DNA from: Ulvibacter antarcticus
GTDB taxonomy: Bacteria > Bacteroidota > Bacteroidia > Flavobacteriales > Flavobacteriaceae
Assembly (NCBI RefSeq): GCF_003688405.1
Contig: NZ_REFC01000012.1
Location: 310,001 to 374,000, forward strand
DNA: 64,000 nt
Direction: 5' to 3'
Part shown: piece by piece, positions 45,023 through 53,749 of the stretch
Numbering within the stretch: the first letter of the stretch is position 1
How the letters are laid out: the number at the start of each line of letters is the position of its first letter
Made by a program: the position numbers and the translations under genes
The notes under the pieces: generated by a model
The model's input: the letters and a program-made list of their open reading frames with translations, nothing else
Database searches by the model: none
Told to the model about the DNA's origin: nothing

Positions 45023-45778
45023 ATGAAAAAAAATAACTTAGTACTTATAGCCTTTCTCTTAATCGGCTCATCCTCAATAATTGCTCAATCGGCCGATGAA
45101 ATTATCGCCAATTACTTCGAAAATACGGGCGGAAAAGCGAATTGGGAAAACTTGGAAGCTCTAGAATATTCTGGACAGCTTAATATGCAAGGAATGATGA
45201 TTCCAATTATCAAAATAGACACCAAAAGTGGTAAAACTATGTCGAGAGGTGACTTTCAAGGACAGTCTTTCTTTCAGGAAGTTTTCGATGGAGAAACCTT
45301 GTGGAATACGAATCAGATGACCATGGCTGCTGAGAAAAGCGATGCGGAGTCAACAGAAAATTTCAAAAAGAACTTAAATGATTTCCCTGATCCACTATTG
45401 AACTACAAGGAGAAAGGGTATACTGCAGAATTAATTGGAAAAGAAACTATTGAAGGTACTGAGACCTTCAAAATTAAATTGGTTAAAGAACCTATTATGG
45501 TTGATGGTGTTGAGGCCGATGATGTAAGCTATTATTACTTCGATACTGAAAATTTTGTTCCTATAGTTATGGAGACTGAAATTACCTCAGGTCCGGGAAA
45601 AGGAATGACCGTAATTGCTAAATATAGTGACTATCAAGAGGTAGACGGAATATTCTTTGCATTTTCAATAAAAAATGGTGTAAAGGAAATGCCTGGAGAA
45701 ACTGAGATCACAATTAAGGATATTAAAATAAACCCCGAAATAGAAGATAGTATTTTCGCCTTTCCGGAAAAGCAATAA
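45023..45778 (+). CDS. Exported LolA/LppX-fold protein
   Basis: 251 residues. Signal peptide ending SSSIIAQ; then an outer-membrane lipoprotein-sorting-like beta domain: NYFENTGGKANWENLEAL, YTAELIGKETIEGTETFKI and YYYFDTENFVPIVMETE. These proteins are common in Flavobacteriaceae; a hydrophobic carrier cavity is assumed from the fold. Followed by a terminator. Confidence 0.72.
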   Translation: MKKNNLVLIAFLLIGSSSIIAQSADEIIANYFENTGGKANWENLEALEYSGQLNMQGMMIPIIKIDTKSGKTMSRGDFQGQSFFQEVFDGETLWNTNQMTMAAEKSDAESTENFKKNLNDFPDPLLNYKEKGYTAELIGKETIEGTETFKIKLVKEPIMVDGVEADDVSYYYFDTENFVPIVMETEITSGPGKGMTVIAKYSDYQEVDGIFFAFSIKNGVKEMPGETEITIKDIKINPEIEDSIFAFPEKQ

Positions 45779-45793
45779 TTACTAGTTTAAAAA

Positions 45794-45822
45794 AAAATCT
45801 CTGTTTTTACAGGGATTTTTTT
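45794..45822 (+). terminator. Terminator behind the LolA-like gene
   Basis: AAAATCTCTG and CAGGGATTTT pair (one G-T), with a short T-rich loop and T tail. Confidence 0.75.
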
Positions 45823-45866
45823 ATTTATATTCTGAAGTAGAACTACCAACCAAAAACCTCATTAAA

Positions 45867-48800
45867 ATGAAAAATATCCTTCTCTTACTCGGTGTCACTT
45901 TTGCCTTGGCATTTAGCAGTTTTGCACAAGAAACTTCCTTCAATGGGAAAGAACTTTTTGGCGATATGAAAGCTCGACATATTGGACCTGCTCTTATGAG
46001 CGGTAGAATAAACGACCTTGAAAGTCACCCAACGAATGCCAGAATACTTTATGCGGGAACCGCTGGTGGTGGTGTTTGGAAATCTACCGATGGTGCGGCT
46101 ACTTTTGTTTCAATTTTCGATGAGCACCCGCAATCTATTGGTGTGGTAACCTTAGATCCTAAAGATCCCAATAATGTGATCTGGGTTGGTACAGGAGAAA
46201 CCTGGACACGGAATTCAGTTTCTGTTGGGAAAGGGCTATTTAAATCTACCGATGGTGGAAATAATTGGAAAGAAATTGCAGGATTTGAAAATAGTGAACG
46301 AATAGCATCCATTGTAATTAACCCTCAAAATACCGATGAGATTTATGTTGGCGTTTTGGGTGCATTGTGGAGTGATAGTAGTGATCGAGGAGTTTATAAA
46401 ACTATAAATGGTGGAGAAACCTGGAATAAAATATTATATGTAGGAACTTCAACTGGTGCAGCAGACGTAATAATGGACCCTAAAAATCCAGCAATATTGT
46501 ATGCTTCACTTTGGGAATTTAGAAGGACAGCTTGGGGGTTCAATTCTGGTGGGGAATCAAGTGCATTATATAAATCTACAGATAGCGGTAAAACATGGAA
46601 TAAAATACATAATGGTTTTCCTGCAGGAAAATTAGGACGAATCGCTGTGGCTGTAGCTCCAAGTGATGGTAATATTCTATATGCTGTTTTAGAAACGGAA
46701 GACAAAACAAAAAATGGCCTTTGGAAATCAACCAACGCCGGACAGATTTGGGAACATCAAAATAGTGATTTTGGATTAACTGTTAGACCTTTCTATTTTT
46801 CACGAATTACCATAGATCCTAAAAACCCGGATGTTGTTGTAAAAGGAGGTTTGAGTGGGTCAATTAGTCGCGATGGAGGTAAAACCTTTAAAGATTTAGG
46901 CAATATGCATAGCGATATTCATGATATAAGCTTCGATATAAAAAACAGTGACATCATTTATTCCGGTACCGATGGAGGTGTCTATAGATCCTGGAATGGA
47001 GGAACAACCTTCGAAATCGTAGAAAATCTTCCGCTTTCACAATTTTATCAGATTAGTGTTGATGATGCCGAGCCATATAATGTTTACGGAGGCCTTCAGG
47101 ATAATGGATCATGGTATGGACCATCATCTTCACCGGGTGGCGTAAATGCTCGGGACTGGAATAGTGTTGGATATGGTGATGGTTTCAGAGTATTAAAACA
47201 TCCAACCAAGAATATAATTTATTCAGAAATGCAAGGCGCTGAAAATGTATGGCGTTACGATGTCGATAACAATCGTACTAAGACAATACAACCACTTCCG
47301 AAGAAAGGAGACCCCGAATTGAGATTCAATTGGAATGCGCCAATGGCGGTGAGTCAACACGCTCCAGATCGATTTTATATGGGAAGTCAGTTTCTTCATC
47401 GCTCGAACAATATGGGAGATAGCTGGGAAATCATTTCTCTCGACCTAACAACAAATGATAAAACCAAGCAGGACCAGGCGAAATCTGGTGGTCTATCGGT
47501 AGACAATAGTGGTGCTGAAAACCATACTACCATTTTTACCATTGCTGAATCTCCCTTAGATGAGAAGGTGATTTGGATAGGAACAGATGATGGAAACGTG
47601 CAAGTAACAACGAATGGAGGGAGTTCATGGACAAATGTTACGGGAAATCTGGTAGGTATTCCAACAAATACATGGGTATATCAAATTGAGGCAAGTTCGC
47701 ACAATAAAGGTACTGCTTACGCGGTATTTGAAGGGCATACTACCGGTGATATGAGACCTTATGCATTAAGAACAGTAGATTTTGGAAAAACATGGAAATC
47801 AATTATTTCAGACGATATTGATACCAAAGCCTTTGTACGAAATATTCAGGAGGATTATGTAAACGAGGATTTACTTTTCCTTGGAACCGAATTTGGACTG
47901 TATGTCACTATCGATGGTGGAAAAAGTTGGTCTCAATTTACAAATAACATGCCTCTTGTTGCCGTTCATTCCATCGAAATGCATAAAAAAACCAGCGATA
48001 TTGTGATGGGTACTCATGGCCGAGGGGTTATTATTATTGATGATATTAGTCCATTGCGACAGTTAAATAAAGAAATATTGACAAAAGATGTGCACTTTTT
48101 TGACAACCAGCCTTTTGATATGGTTGAAGATAGTGATTTTTCAGGTTCCTTCGGAAGTGAAACACAATTCGTGGGCGCTAATAAAAGCACATCAGCTCGT
48201 ATTGTTTATTACTTGAAGAAACGTCATACTTTTGGAAAAATGACACTCGAAATTCAGGATATGGAAGGAAACAAGATCACACCACTTGATGCCGGAAAAT
48301 CAAAAGGGTTGAACGTAGTTGAATGGAATTTTAGTAAAGTAACACCCAAAATGGCTGCAGCGAAAACTATTTCGTTTGGTGGGTTTGTAGCACCCAGAGT
48401 CCCAGCCGGCAAATATAAAGTCGTTCTCACAAAAGGAAAGGAATCGTATGAACATATAGTGGAAACTCAATATGATAAAAAAACTATTACTACGATAGCT
48501 GAAAGAAAGGAGCAAGAAAAATTGACCGAAACGCTTTTCAATATGGTGGAAGACCTCGCCTTTATAGTTTATGAATTAACGGAAACACAGAAGGCCGCAA
48601 CTGAAATTATGGAGAATAACCCAAAAGGGAAGAAACTCGCAGAAAAATTATACAATTCATTAGAATCACTTCGGAAGGATCTGGTAATTACTTCTGGTGA
48701 TAACTATGTAGCGACAGCAGAAAATGAATTAAGAGAGAAGATGGGCGAATTGTATAGCAATGTTGCGACTACTTACGATAGGGTTTCGGGAGCTCACAAA

Positions 48801-48959
48801 CTTAATTTCGATTTAATTTCAGAAGATTTCAGCAAAGCAAAAAAAAGATATGAGGAAATCAAGGAAAAAGAAGGTGAAAAATTCTACACTTTCCTTGAAA
48901 AAAATAAACTTCCATTGCCGCAAATTGAGACAAAAGCAGAATACTTAAAAAGAGATTAA
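45867..48959 (+). CDS. Large secreted BNR/Asp-box beta-propeller protein (VPS10-like)
   Basis: 1030 residues. Signal peptide ending FSSFAQ. Asp-box repeats recur through residues 60-740: KSTDGAATF, KSTDGGNNW, KTINGGETW, KSTDSGKTW, TTNGGSSW, VDFGKTW, ITIDGGKSW. They form one or two beta-propellers as in sortilin/VPS10. From about 775 a C-terminal FlgD-like region (VVEWNFSKV) and a helical end follow. No T9SS sorting domain is seen at the end. Such proteins are often called glycosyl hydrolases, but I see no hydrolase catalytic site. Confidence 0.8.
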   Translation: MKNILLLLGVTFALAFSSFAQETSFNGKELFGDMKARHIGPALMSGRINDLESHPTNARILYAGTAGGGVWKSTDGAATFVSIFDEHPQSIGVVTLDPKDPNNVIWVGTGETWTRNSVSVGKGLFKSTDGGNNWKEIAGFENSERIASIVINPQNTDEIYVGVLGALWSDSSDRGVYKTINGGETWNKILYVGTSTGAADVIMDPKNPAILYASLWEFRRTAWGFNSGGESSALYKSTDSGKTWNKIHNGFPAGKLGRIAVAVAPSDGNILYAVLETEDKTKNGLWKSTNAGQIWEHQNSDFGLTVRPFYFSRITIDPKNPDVVVKGGLSGSISRDGGKTFKDLGNMHSDIHDISFDIKNSDIIYSGTDGGVYRSWNGGTTFEIVENLPLSQFYQISVDDAEPYNVYGGLQDNGSWYGPSSSPGGVNARDWNSVGYGDGFRVLKHPTKNIIYSEMQGAENVWRYDVDNNRTKTIQPLPKKGDPELRFNWNAPMAVSQHAPDRFYMGSQFLHRSNNMGDSWEIISLDLTTNDKTKQDQAKSGGLSVDNSGAENHTTIFTIAESPLDEKVIWIGTDDGNVQVTTNGGSSWTNVTGNLVGIPTNTWVYQIEASSHNKGTAYAVFEGHTTGDMRPYALRTVDFGKTWKSIISDDIDTKAFVRNIQEDYVNEDLLFLGTEFGLYVTIDGGKSWSQFTNNMPLVAVHSIEMHKKTSDIVMGTHGRGVIIIDDISPLRQLNKEILTKDVHFFDNQPFDMVEDSDFSGSFGSETQFVGANKSTSARIVYYLKKRHTFGKMTLEIQDMEGNKITPLDAGKSKGLNVVEWNFSKVTPKMAAAKTISFGGFVAPRVPAGKYKVVLTKGKESYEHIVETQYDKKTITTIAERKEQEKLTETLFNMVEDLAFIVYELTETQKAATEIMENNPKGKKLAEKLYNSLESLRKDLVITSGDNYVATAENELREKMGELYSNVATTYDRVSGAHKLNFDLISEDFSKAKKRYEEIKEKEGEKFYTFLEKNKLPLPQIETKAEYLKRD

Positions 48960-48979
48960 ATGGCAATAAATTTTCATAA

Positions 48980-49019
48980 TGATGCCTTATAAAGTTAGTT
49001 CTTTACGAGGCATTTTTTA
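48980..49019. terminator. Shared terminator between the propeller gene and gabD
   Basis: ATGCCT-TATAAAG and CTTTACG-AGGCAT arms (48982-49013) then T run. Works for the plus-strand gene and lies at the end of the minus-strand one. Confidence 0.6.
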
Positions 49020-50378
49020 TTGATTAATATAGACCGACTTTTTATTGACAAATTCTTTTATTCCATGTTCACTTAGCTCACGGCCATAGCCACTTTCCTT
49101 AATACCACCGAAGGGTAATCTAGGGTCACTCTTCACTAATTCATTAATAAACACAGCACCTTCGTCAAATTTATAAACGTGTTTTTCTATTTCATCAATA
49201 TCTTTTGTAAAGATTGAAACACCTAAACCAAATTTAGAATCGTTTGATAACACAATCGCTTCATCCAAAGTTTTAAATGTAGTTACCGACAATACAGGTC
49301 CGAAAGTTTCTTCTTTAAAAACAGGCATGTTTGGAGTAACATTGGTTAAAACAGTTGGTTCAAAATACGCTCCGATTCTCTTCCCTCCTATTTTTATTTT
49401 TGCACCTTGCTTGACAGATTCAATCACTAAGTCTTCAAGTTCTCTGGCTAAATCCTCTTTTGCCATCGGTCCAATAAAGGTGTCTTTTTTCATAGGATCG
49501 CCACTTTTTAGTTCGCCTACAGCAATCAGTAATTTTCGAAGAAATTCGTTTTCAATCGAAGCATCAACCAATAATCGTTTACCGGCTATGCAACTCTGAC
49601 CGGTATTCTGAAACCTCGCTTGAACGCAGGTCTTTACTGTCGATTCTATATCACAATCTTTTAATGCTATTAACGCATTATTTCCTCCTAATTCCAACAC
49701 CGTTTTTTTGATGTATTTACCAGCTGTCCCGGCAACCGAGGAACCTGCCGGACCACTTCCGGTAAGTGTAACTGCTTTTACAATGTGATTTTTTATGACC
49801 TTTTCTACTTTATCACTTCCAATTAGTAATGTAGTAAAGCATCCTTTAGGAAATCCTGCACGTTTGAAGACTTTTTCTATATTCAAGGCACTTCCGAAGA
49901 CATTAGATGCGTGTTTTAATATTCCTATGTTTCCCGCCATCAAAGCCGGAGCTGCGAATCTAAATACTTGCCAAAAAGGATAATTCCATGGCATAATTGC
50001 TAAAACTACACCTAATGGTTCATATCGAACATAGCTCTTGTGTGCTTCTGTTTTTATAATCTTATCATCGAGTTGTTTCTCTGCATTATTTGCGTAATAC
50101 TCACAAACCCATGCACATTTTTCAACTTCTGCAATCGCCTGTAATATCGGTTTACCCATCTCAAGTGACATTGTTTCTGCATACGTCTCCTTATTTTTTT
50201 TTAATTCTGAAGCCGCTGCTAACATTAGCTGTTTTCTCTTATTAAAAGAAGTTTCTCTCCAGGATGTAAAACGCTTGTTAGCTTGTTCCAAAATATCGTT
50301 TACCTCCTTTTCAGAATGCCCTTGGTAAGTTTCTATAGCTTTATCAGTATATGGGTTAACAGAAGTGATTTTTGAAAT
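49017..50378 (-). CDS. gabD: NAD(P)-dependent succinate-semialdehyde dehydrogenase-like, probable ATT start
   Basis: 453 residues if the ATT at 50378-50376 is the start; 424 if a TTG at 50291 is used. Aldehyde dehydrogenase superfamily: VLELGGNNALI (catalytic Glu), FQNTGQSCIAGKRL (catalytic Cys), FGGIKESGYGRE. The 29 codons before the TTG encode SKITSVNPYTDKAIETYQG and on to the helix before QANKRF, exactly the conserved N-terminus of GabD-type enzymes, but no ATG, GTG or TTG occurs between them and the in-frame stop at 50390-50388. An ATT start gives (M)SKITSVNPYT. Confidence 0.8.
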   Translation of the reverse strand: MSKITSVNPYTDKAIETYQGHSEKEVNDILEQANKRFTSWRETSFNKRKQLMLAAASELKKNKETYAETMSLEMGKPILQAIAEVEKCAWVCEYYANNAEKQLDDKIIKTEAHKSYVRYEPLGVVLAIMPWNYPFWQVFRFAAPALMAGNIGILKHASNVFGSALNIEKVFKRAGFPKGCFTTLLIGSDKVEKVIKNHIVKAVTLTGSGPAGSSVAGTAGKYIKKTVLELGGNNALIALKDCDIESTVKTCVQARFQNTGQSCIAGKRLLVDASIENEFLRKLLIAVGELKSGDPMKKDTFIGPMAKEDLARELEDLVIESVKQGAKIKIGGKRIGAYFEPTVLTNVTPNMPVFKEETFGPVLSVTTFKTLDEAIVLSNDSKFGLGVSIFTKDIDEIEKHVYKFDEGAVFINELVKSDPRLPFGGIKESGYGRELSEHGIKEFVNKKSVYINQ

Positions 50379-50498
50379 TTTTTTATTTTAAAATTACTGA
50401 AACTCCCCGTTAACAAAGGCGCGATTAAGATAAAATTAACTGCAAAAATTGTTAAAATCACTGTTTATAACTTGTCTGCTTTCAGAAATAATCACAAA

Positions 50499-50948
50499 AT
50501 GAAACCTGTACCTTTAATTAAACACAATGTTATGGAAACGCGTGAAAAAGTATTATTAGAGTTAAGACCAGAAATTCCTTCAGCTAAAATCACATCTTTT
50601 ATGTCTTCAGAAGAAACATTTCAAAATGGAACGATACGTCCTGTGGTTAAATTGCAGAACGATCTTTTGGTGGCAGTTTTTAAAAACTATGTTTGTAAAC
50701 ATAAAAATGTTTTTAACGATCTTACAGTTGATAAAAAACTGGACTATATCGAAAATGCGATTCATAAGGATATGAAGTTTCGAAATTCATTAAAAGGTAT
50801 TATTATTGGTCAATTTACAGTAAAAGAGTACTTGCTTTACACTCAAAATTCTTCAGCCTTAAACAAAAGAATGATGAATATTGTAAAGGAACGCTTAAAG
50901 GATAACCTCTTACAATTCGAGACTAATACGCTAGCTATAGCGACTTAA
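50499..50948 (+). CDS. Conserved small cytoplasmic protein, function unknown
   Basis: 149 residues, mainly helical, with LLELRPEIPSAKI near the start and RPVVKLQNDLLVAVFKNYV and DMKFRNSLKGIIIGQFT in the middle. I have seen such Bacteroidetes proteins labelled glyoxalase without a glyoxalase fold; I do not support that name. Start taken at the ATG at 50499; ATG at 50532 is possible. Divergent from gabD. Confidence 0.65.
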   Translation: MKPVPLIKHNVMETREKVLLELRPEIPSAKITSFMSSEETFQNGTIRPVVKLQNDLLVAVFKNYVCKHKNVFNDLTVDKKLDYIENAIHKDMKFRNSLKGIIIGQFTVKEYLLYTQNSSALNKRMMNIVKERLKDNLLQFETNTLAIAT

Positions 50949-50958
50949 TAGTTTCTTG

Positions 50959-51693
50959 TTATTTCAGAAAAGTAAGACAAAGGAATCCGATTATTATTGT
51001 CAGTGAAAAACTCATTAAAGTTCCAATGAGGACATATTCTGTTTGTTTTCTGGCGCCACTTTTGCCCTTATCACTGAATCGAAGTATTGATTTTGCTGCG
51101 ATTAAAAAGCCAATGGCAGAAAAATTATTGGTCAGAATAAAAGTAAGCACTAAGATTCGCTCAAAAATACCAATATAACGCCCCGCTTTTTCGAGACTTG
51201 GAAATTCGCCTTCATCTCCCGCAATTTCTTCTTGCCAGCGTTGTGTAGCTTTTCCAATGATAAAACCTACCGGAAAGACAACCAACAGATACCCAATAAA
51301 TACGACCAATATCTCTTCGGAAGCTAATGATGATGTTATAAATGGAATAATTTCTGAAAAACTATCGGTAAGGTATAACCAGATTCCTAGCAGTACTAAT
51401 ATATGAAGTAGTTGATCGATGAGAAAATATCTCAACGAATCATTTTTCTTACTAAGTTTCCACAAATCTATAAAAAAGTGACTTACACTAATAAGAATAG
51501 GCACTCCCCACATACTCCAATCTTGAACAATTACATACGTTAATAATCCAGCTAGTAATGCATGAAAGTATAAAAATGGCGATCTCTCTTTCTTTAAGCG
51601 CTTCTGTAGTATGAGTTTTTGCGATTGTAACACAAAATCGGTAACTATATGTGCCAGCAATAATTGTAATGCTAAAATTAATTCTGGTCTCAT
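50959..51693 (-). CDS. DUF3307 membrane protein
   Basis: 244 residues with about seven TM segments. The start LQLLLAHIVTDFVLQSQKLI and ISVSHFFIDLWK carry the conserved His/Asp (HxxxDF, HFxxDxxK) of DUF3307, buried in helices like a metal or lipid active site. Function unknown. Its start overlaps the satD stop by four bases, so the two products are made together. Confidence 0.85.
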   Translation of the reverse strand: MRPELILALQLLLAHIVTDFVLQSQKLILQKRLKKERSPFLYFHALLAGLLTYVIVQDWSMWGVPILISVSHFFIDLWKLSKKNDSLRYFLIDQLLHILVLLGIWLYLTDSFSEIIPFITSSLASEEILVVFIGYLLVVFPVGFIIGKATQRWQEEIAGDEGEFPSLEKAGRYIGIFERILVLTFILTNNFSAIGFLIAAKSILRFSDKGKSGARKQTEYVLIGTLMSFSLTIIIGFLCLTFLK

Positions 51694-52358
51694 TTAAAAT
51701 TATTTTGTGCTACTGCTATATAGCGTTCCAATAATAATTTAATTTCATCCCAACCGGCTGCCTTCTTTCTTTGGTTAATCGCCGCCTGACTTCGATTAAG
51801 TCGTGTGGCAATATCTTGTTCCTTAAGCCTTTTTAATAAAAAATAAACGACCTCTGCAGAAGCAACCGACCAGCGATCCGTTATTGAATCCAAAAATTTT
51901 AGATGTACTTTAAACTCGGCATTTATTTCTTGGTTTGCAGTGGTGAGTGCCATTTTAACGCCTTCCGATTTCATAGCATCTAAGGTTCTTCCCGAAAATT
52001 GAAAAGCTTCGCCATTACTTTCTTCAAGTGCACCTTTCTTATAAGTTGCTTTTCCTATTCCAATAGAAATTCGGATATCGGCCATTGGAATTGCATTTTT
52101 AGGAAGATCCTTGGACATAACATAAGCACGCACAGCCGCTTTTATCTGAAGCGCCATCGATAAAGCTAATTCTGTGTTCTCAACGACTCCTTGAAAACTA
52201 TCACCTCTATACATAGAAAAGAATATAGACTCATTTGGGAATTGTTTTTCCAACTTAGAGAACTCATTCTTCAATACTTGAACAACTGCCTTTAGAGCAT
52301 CTGGATTGTACTCCGATGAGTTAATAAGATCACCACTTAAAATTGCTATCGTTTTCAT
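51690..52358 (-). CDS. SatD-family protein (cyclase-like domain plus HTH)
   Basis: 222 residues. SatD is named after an acid-stress operon of Streptococcus mutans; its biochemistry is unknown. The order of motifs looks like a class III nucleotide cyclase: AILSGDLINSS (first metal Asp), FFSMYRGDSFQGVV (GD hairpin), DIRISIGIGKATY, FQFSGRTLDAMKSEG, KMALTT. The C-terminal 45 residues contain a helix-turn-helix, ATRLNRSQAAINQRKKAAG. It overlaps the DUF3307 gene by four bases. The upstream operator array suggests auto-regulation. The cyclase idea is inference. Confidence 0.8.
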   Translation of the reverse strand: MKTIAILSGDLINSSEYNPDALKAVVQVLKNEFSKLEKQFPNESIFFSMYRGDSFQGVVENTELALSMALQIKAAVRAYVMSKDLPKNAIPMADIRISIGIGKATYKKGALEESNGEAFQFSGRTLDAMKSEGVKMALTTANQEINAEFKVHLKFLDSITDRWSVASAEVVYFLLKRLKEQDIATRLNRSQAAINQRKKAAGWDEIKLLLERYIAVAQNNFK

Positions 52359-52377
52359 GAGACTTTAAAAATACATA

Positions 52378-52385
52378 AAAATATA
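52378..52385 (-). promoter_or_regulatory. Candidate -7 box of the satD operon
   Basis: TATATTTT on the minus strand (one mismatch to TAnnTTTG), about 20 bases before the satD ATG. The CTTATAA sites begin eleven bases upstream and cover the -33 region. Confidence 0.4.
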
Positions 52386-52395
52386 ATACTACAGG

Positions 52396-52476
52396 CTTAT
52401 AAATACAAATTATAAGTTAAATAGCTTATAATTATGTTATATAAGCAAAAAGACTTATAAATAATCATTTAATAAG
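52396..52476. promoter_or_regulatory. Operator-like array of CTTATAA sites, 29-base period
   Basis: CTTATAA occurs at 52396, 52425 and 52454, exactly 29 bases apart. Each is followed by an inverted partner: TTATAAG at 52410-52416, TATAAG at 52440-52445, and a weaker TAATAAG at 52470-52476. This gives three inverted pairs, the last overlapping the end of the DUF2461 gene. It lies just upstream of satD, so a dimeric regulator binding side by side is likely. Confidence 0.65.
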
Positions 52477-53145
52477 TGAAACGCCATTTAAATCGGTGGT
52501 GAGCACGTCGCTCATATAATTAAAAAAGGGATGTAATAATTTGTAATGGTCTAAGAGATTGTCTTTAAAGTCTTCTGAAAAAACTTCTTCATCTGTAAAA
52601 GGATGCATCACAACAAAGCTCTTAAGTCTTATAAGATCAATGTTAGGGTCTTCTTTATTGAAACCTTTCGGAGCGGTTTTCACTTCCCCTCTACGGTTAA
52701 AACCATCAAAAGCTTTTTGAAAATCTTTTTGCCTTAAAATTGCCCTTATTTCTGAAGTATCCATTTCAAATTCTTTGCGAATTCTCAACAGATCGGCAGG
52801 ATTTGGATCAAAAAAACCGCCAGCCATGGCCGAAGCTCCTGGTTCAAGTCTAAGGTAATATCCGCCACGTCTATGCGCCCCTGCCCTACTAAAACTTGCA
52901 CTTCTATGTACATTGTAAGGAGTTTTATCTTTACTAAAACGAATATCCCGATTGATACGGAATACCTTCAGTTTAGCAATTTCATCTACCTTATTTAAAC
53001 CCGCTTCTATTTCTGAATAAAAATTCTTAAAATGCTTCTCGCCCTCCAAATATTCCTTCTTATGCTCTTGCATCCAATCACGATGGTTGTTCTTTTTGAG
53101 TTTCAGTAAAAATTGGAAAGAAGATTTTGGTATCGTAATACTCAT
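52465..53145 (-). CDS. DUF2461 family protein
   Basis: About 226 residues. FLLKLKKNNHRDWMQEHKKEY, RDIRFSKDKTPYNVHRSASFS (cited in parts) and YYLRLEPGASAMAGGFFDPNP are the signature of DUF2461/TIGR02453. Cytoplasmic, function unknown. An ATG at 53145 begins MSITIPKSSFQFL and is preferred over one at 53163. Confidence 0.85.
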   Translation of the reverse strand: MSITIPKSSFQFLLKLKKNNHRDWMQEHKKEYLEGEKHFKNFYSEIEAGLNKVDEIAKLKVFRINRDIRFSKDKTPYNVHRSASFSRAGAHRRGGYYLRLEPGASAMAGGFFDPNPADLLRIRKEFEMDTSEIRAILRQKDFQKAFDGFNRRGEVKTAPKGFNKEDPNIDLIRLKSFVVMHPFTDEEVFSEDFKDNLLDHYKLLHPFFNYMSDVLTTDLNGVSLIK

Positions 53146-53300
53146 ATTTTTCGTTTTTAGCAACTATGAAATTACGAAAAGTTGGGCTGAATTAATAATC
53201 TACATAAAAGCGCCACCTTATCTTACTTAATAAAATTATGTACATTTATAGATAACAACCTGTCTGTGAATGATAATATCAGGCTTAAAACCAATCAAAA

Positions 53301-53732
53301 ATGACTTTAACAAATAAACCTTCGAAAGCCTTTTGGATTATCGCTGTCATTGCGCTTTTATGGAATCTGATGGGTGTTTTTCAATTCTTAAGCAGTACAC
53401 TGATGGCAGAAGAATTGCGCAAAACGCTAACTGAGGCACAAATAGCACTTTTAGATAGTATGCCAGGTTGGTACGATATTGCTTTTGGAATAGGAGTATT
53501 CGCTGGTTTACTTGGTTGCATTTTGCTTTTAATGCGAAAGAAAATGGCCATAGTTTTGTTCGCTTTATCTCTTCTTGCAGTCTTCATCTATATGGGCTAT
53601 TGGGTAATTGGCACCGATGCAACGAAAGTTTATGGGATGGAGGCGATTGTGATGCCATTAGTAGTAATTGCCGGATGCATCTTTTTGTACTTTTATAGTA
53701 AGGGAGCTGCTAGGAATGGATGGCTGACATAA
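53301..53732 (+). CDS. Small four-TM membrane protein
   Basis: 143 residues with four hydrophobic segments (FWIIAVIALLWNLMGVFQFL, YDIAFGIGVFAGLLGCILLL, MAIVLFALSLLAVFIYMGYWV, VMPLVVIAGCIFLYFYS). Similar proteins in Bacteroidetes are sometimes called sugar transporters without evidence. Convergent with corA. Confidence 0.65.
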   Translation: MTLTNKPSKAFWIIAVIALLWNLMGVFQFLSSTLMAEELRKTLTEAQIALLDSMPGWYDIAFGIGVFAGLLGCILLLMRKKMAIVLFALSLLAVFIYMGYWVIGTDATKVYGMEAIVMPLVVIAGCIFLYFYSKGAARNGWLT

Positions 53733-53749
53733 TTTAAATTCTTACTCCA

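Noticed and set aside
49017-50291. GabD-like gene as an N-terminally truncated pseudogene
   Set aside because: The conserved N-terminal sequence is present in frame upstream; only the start codon is unusual.
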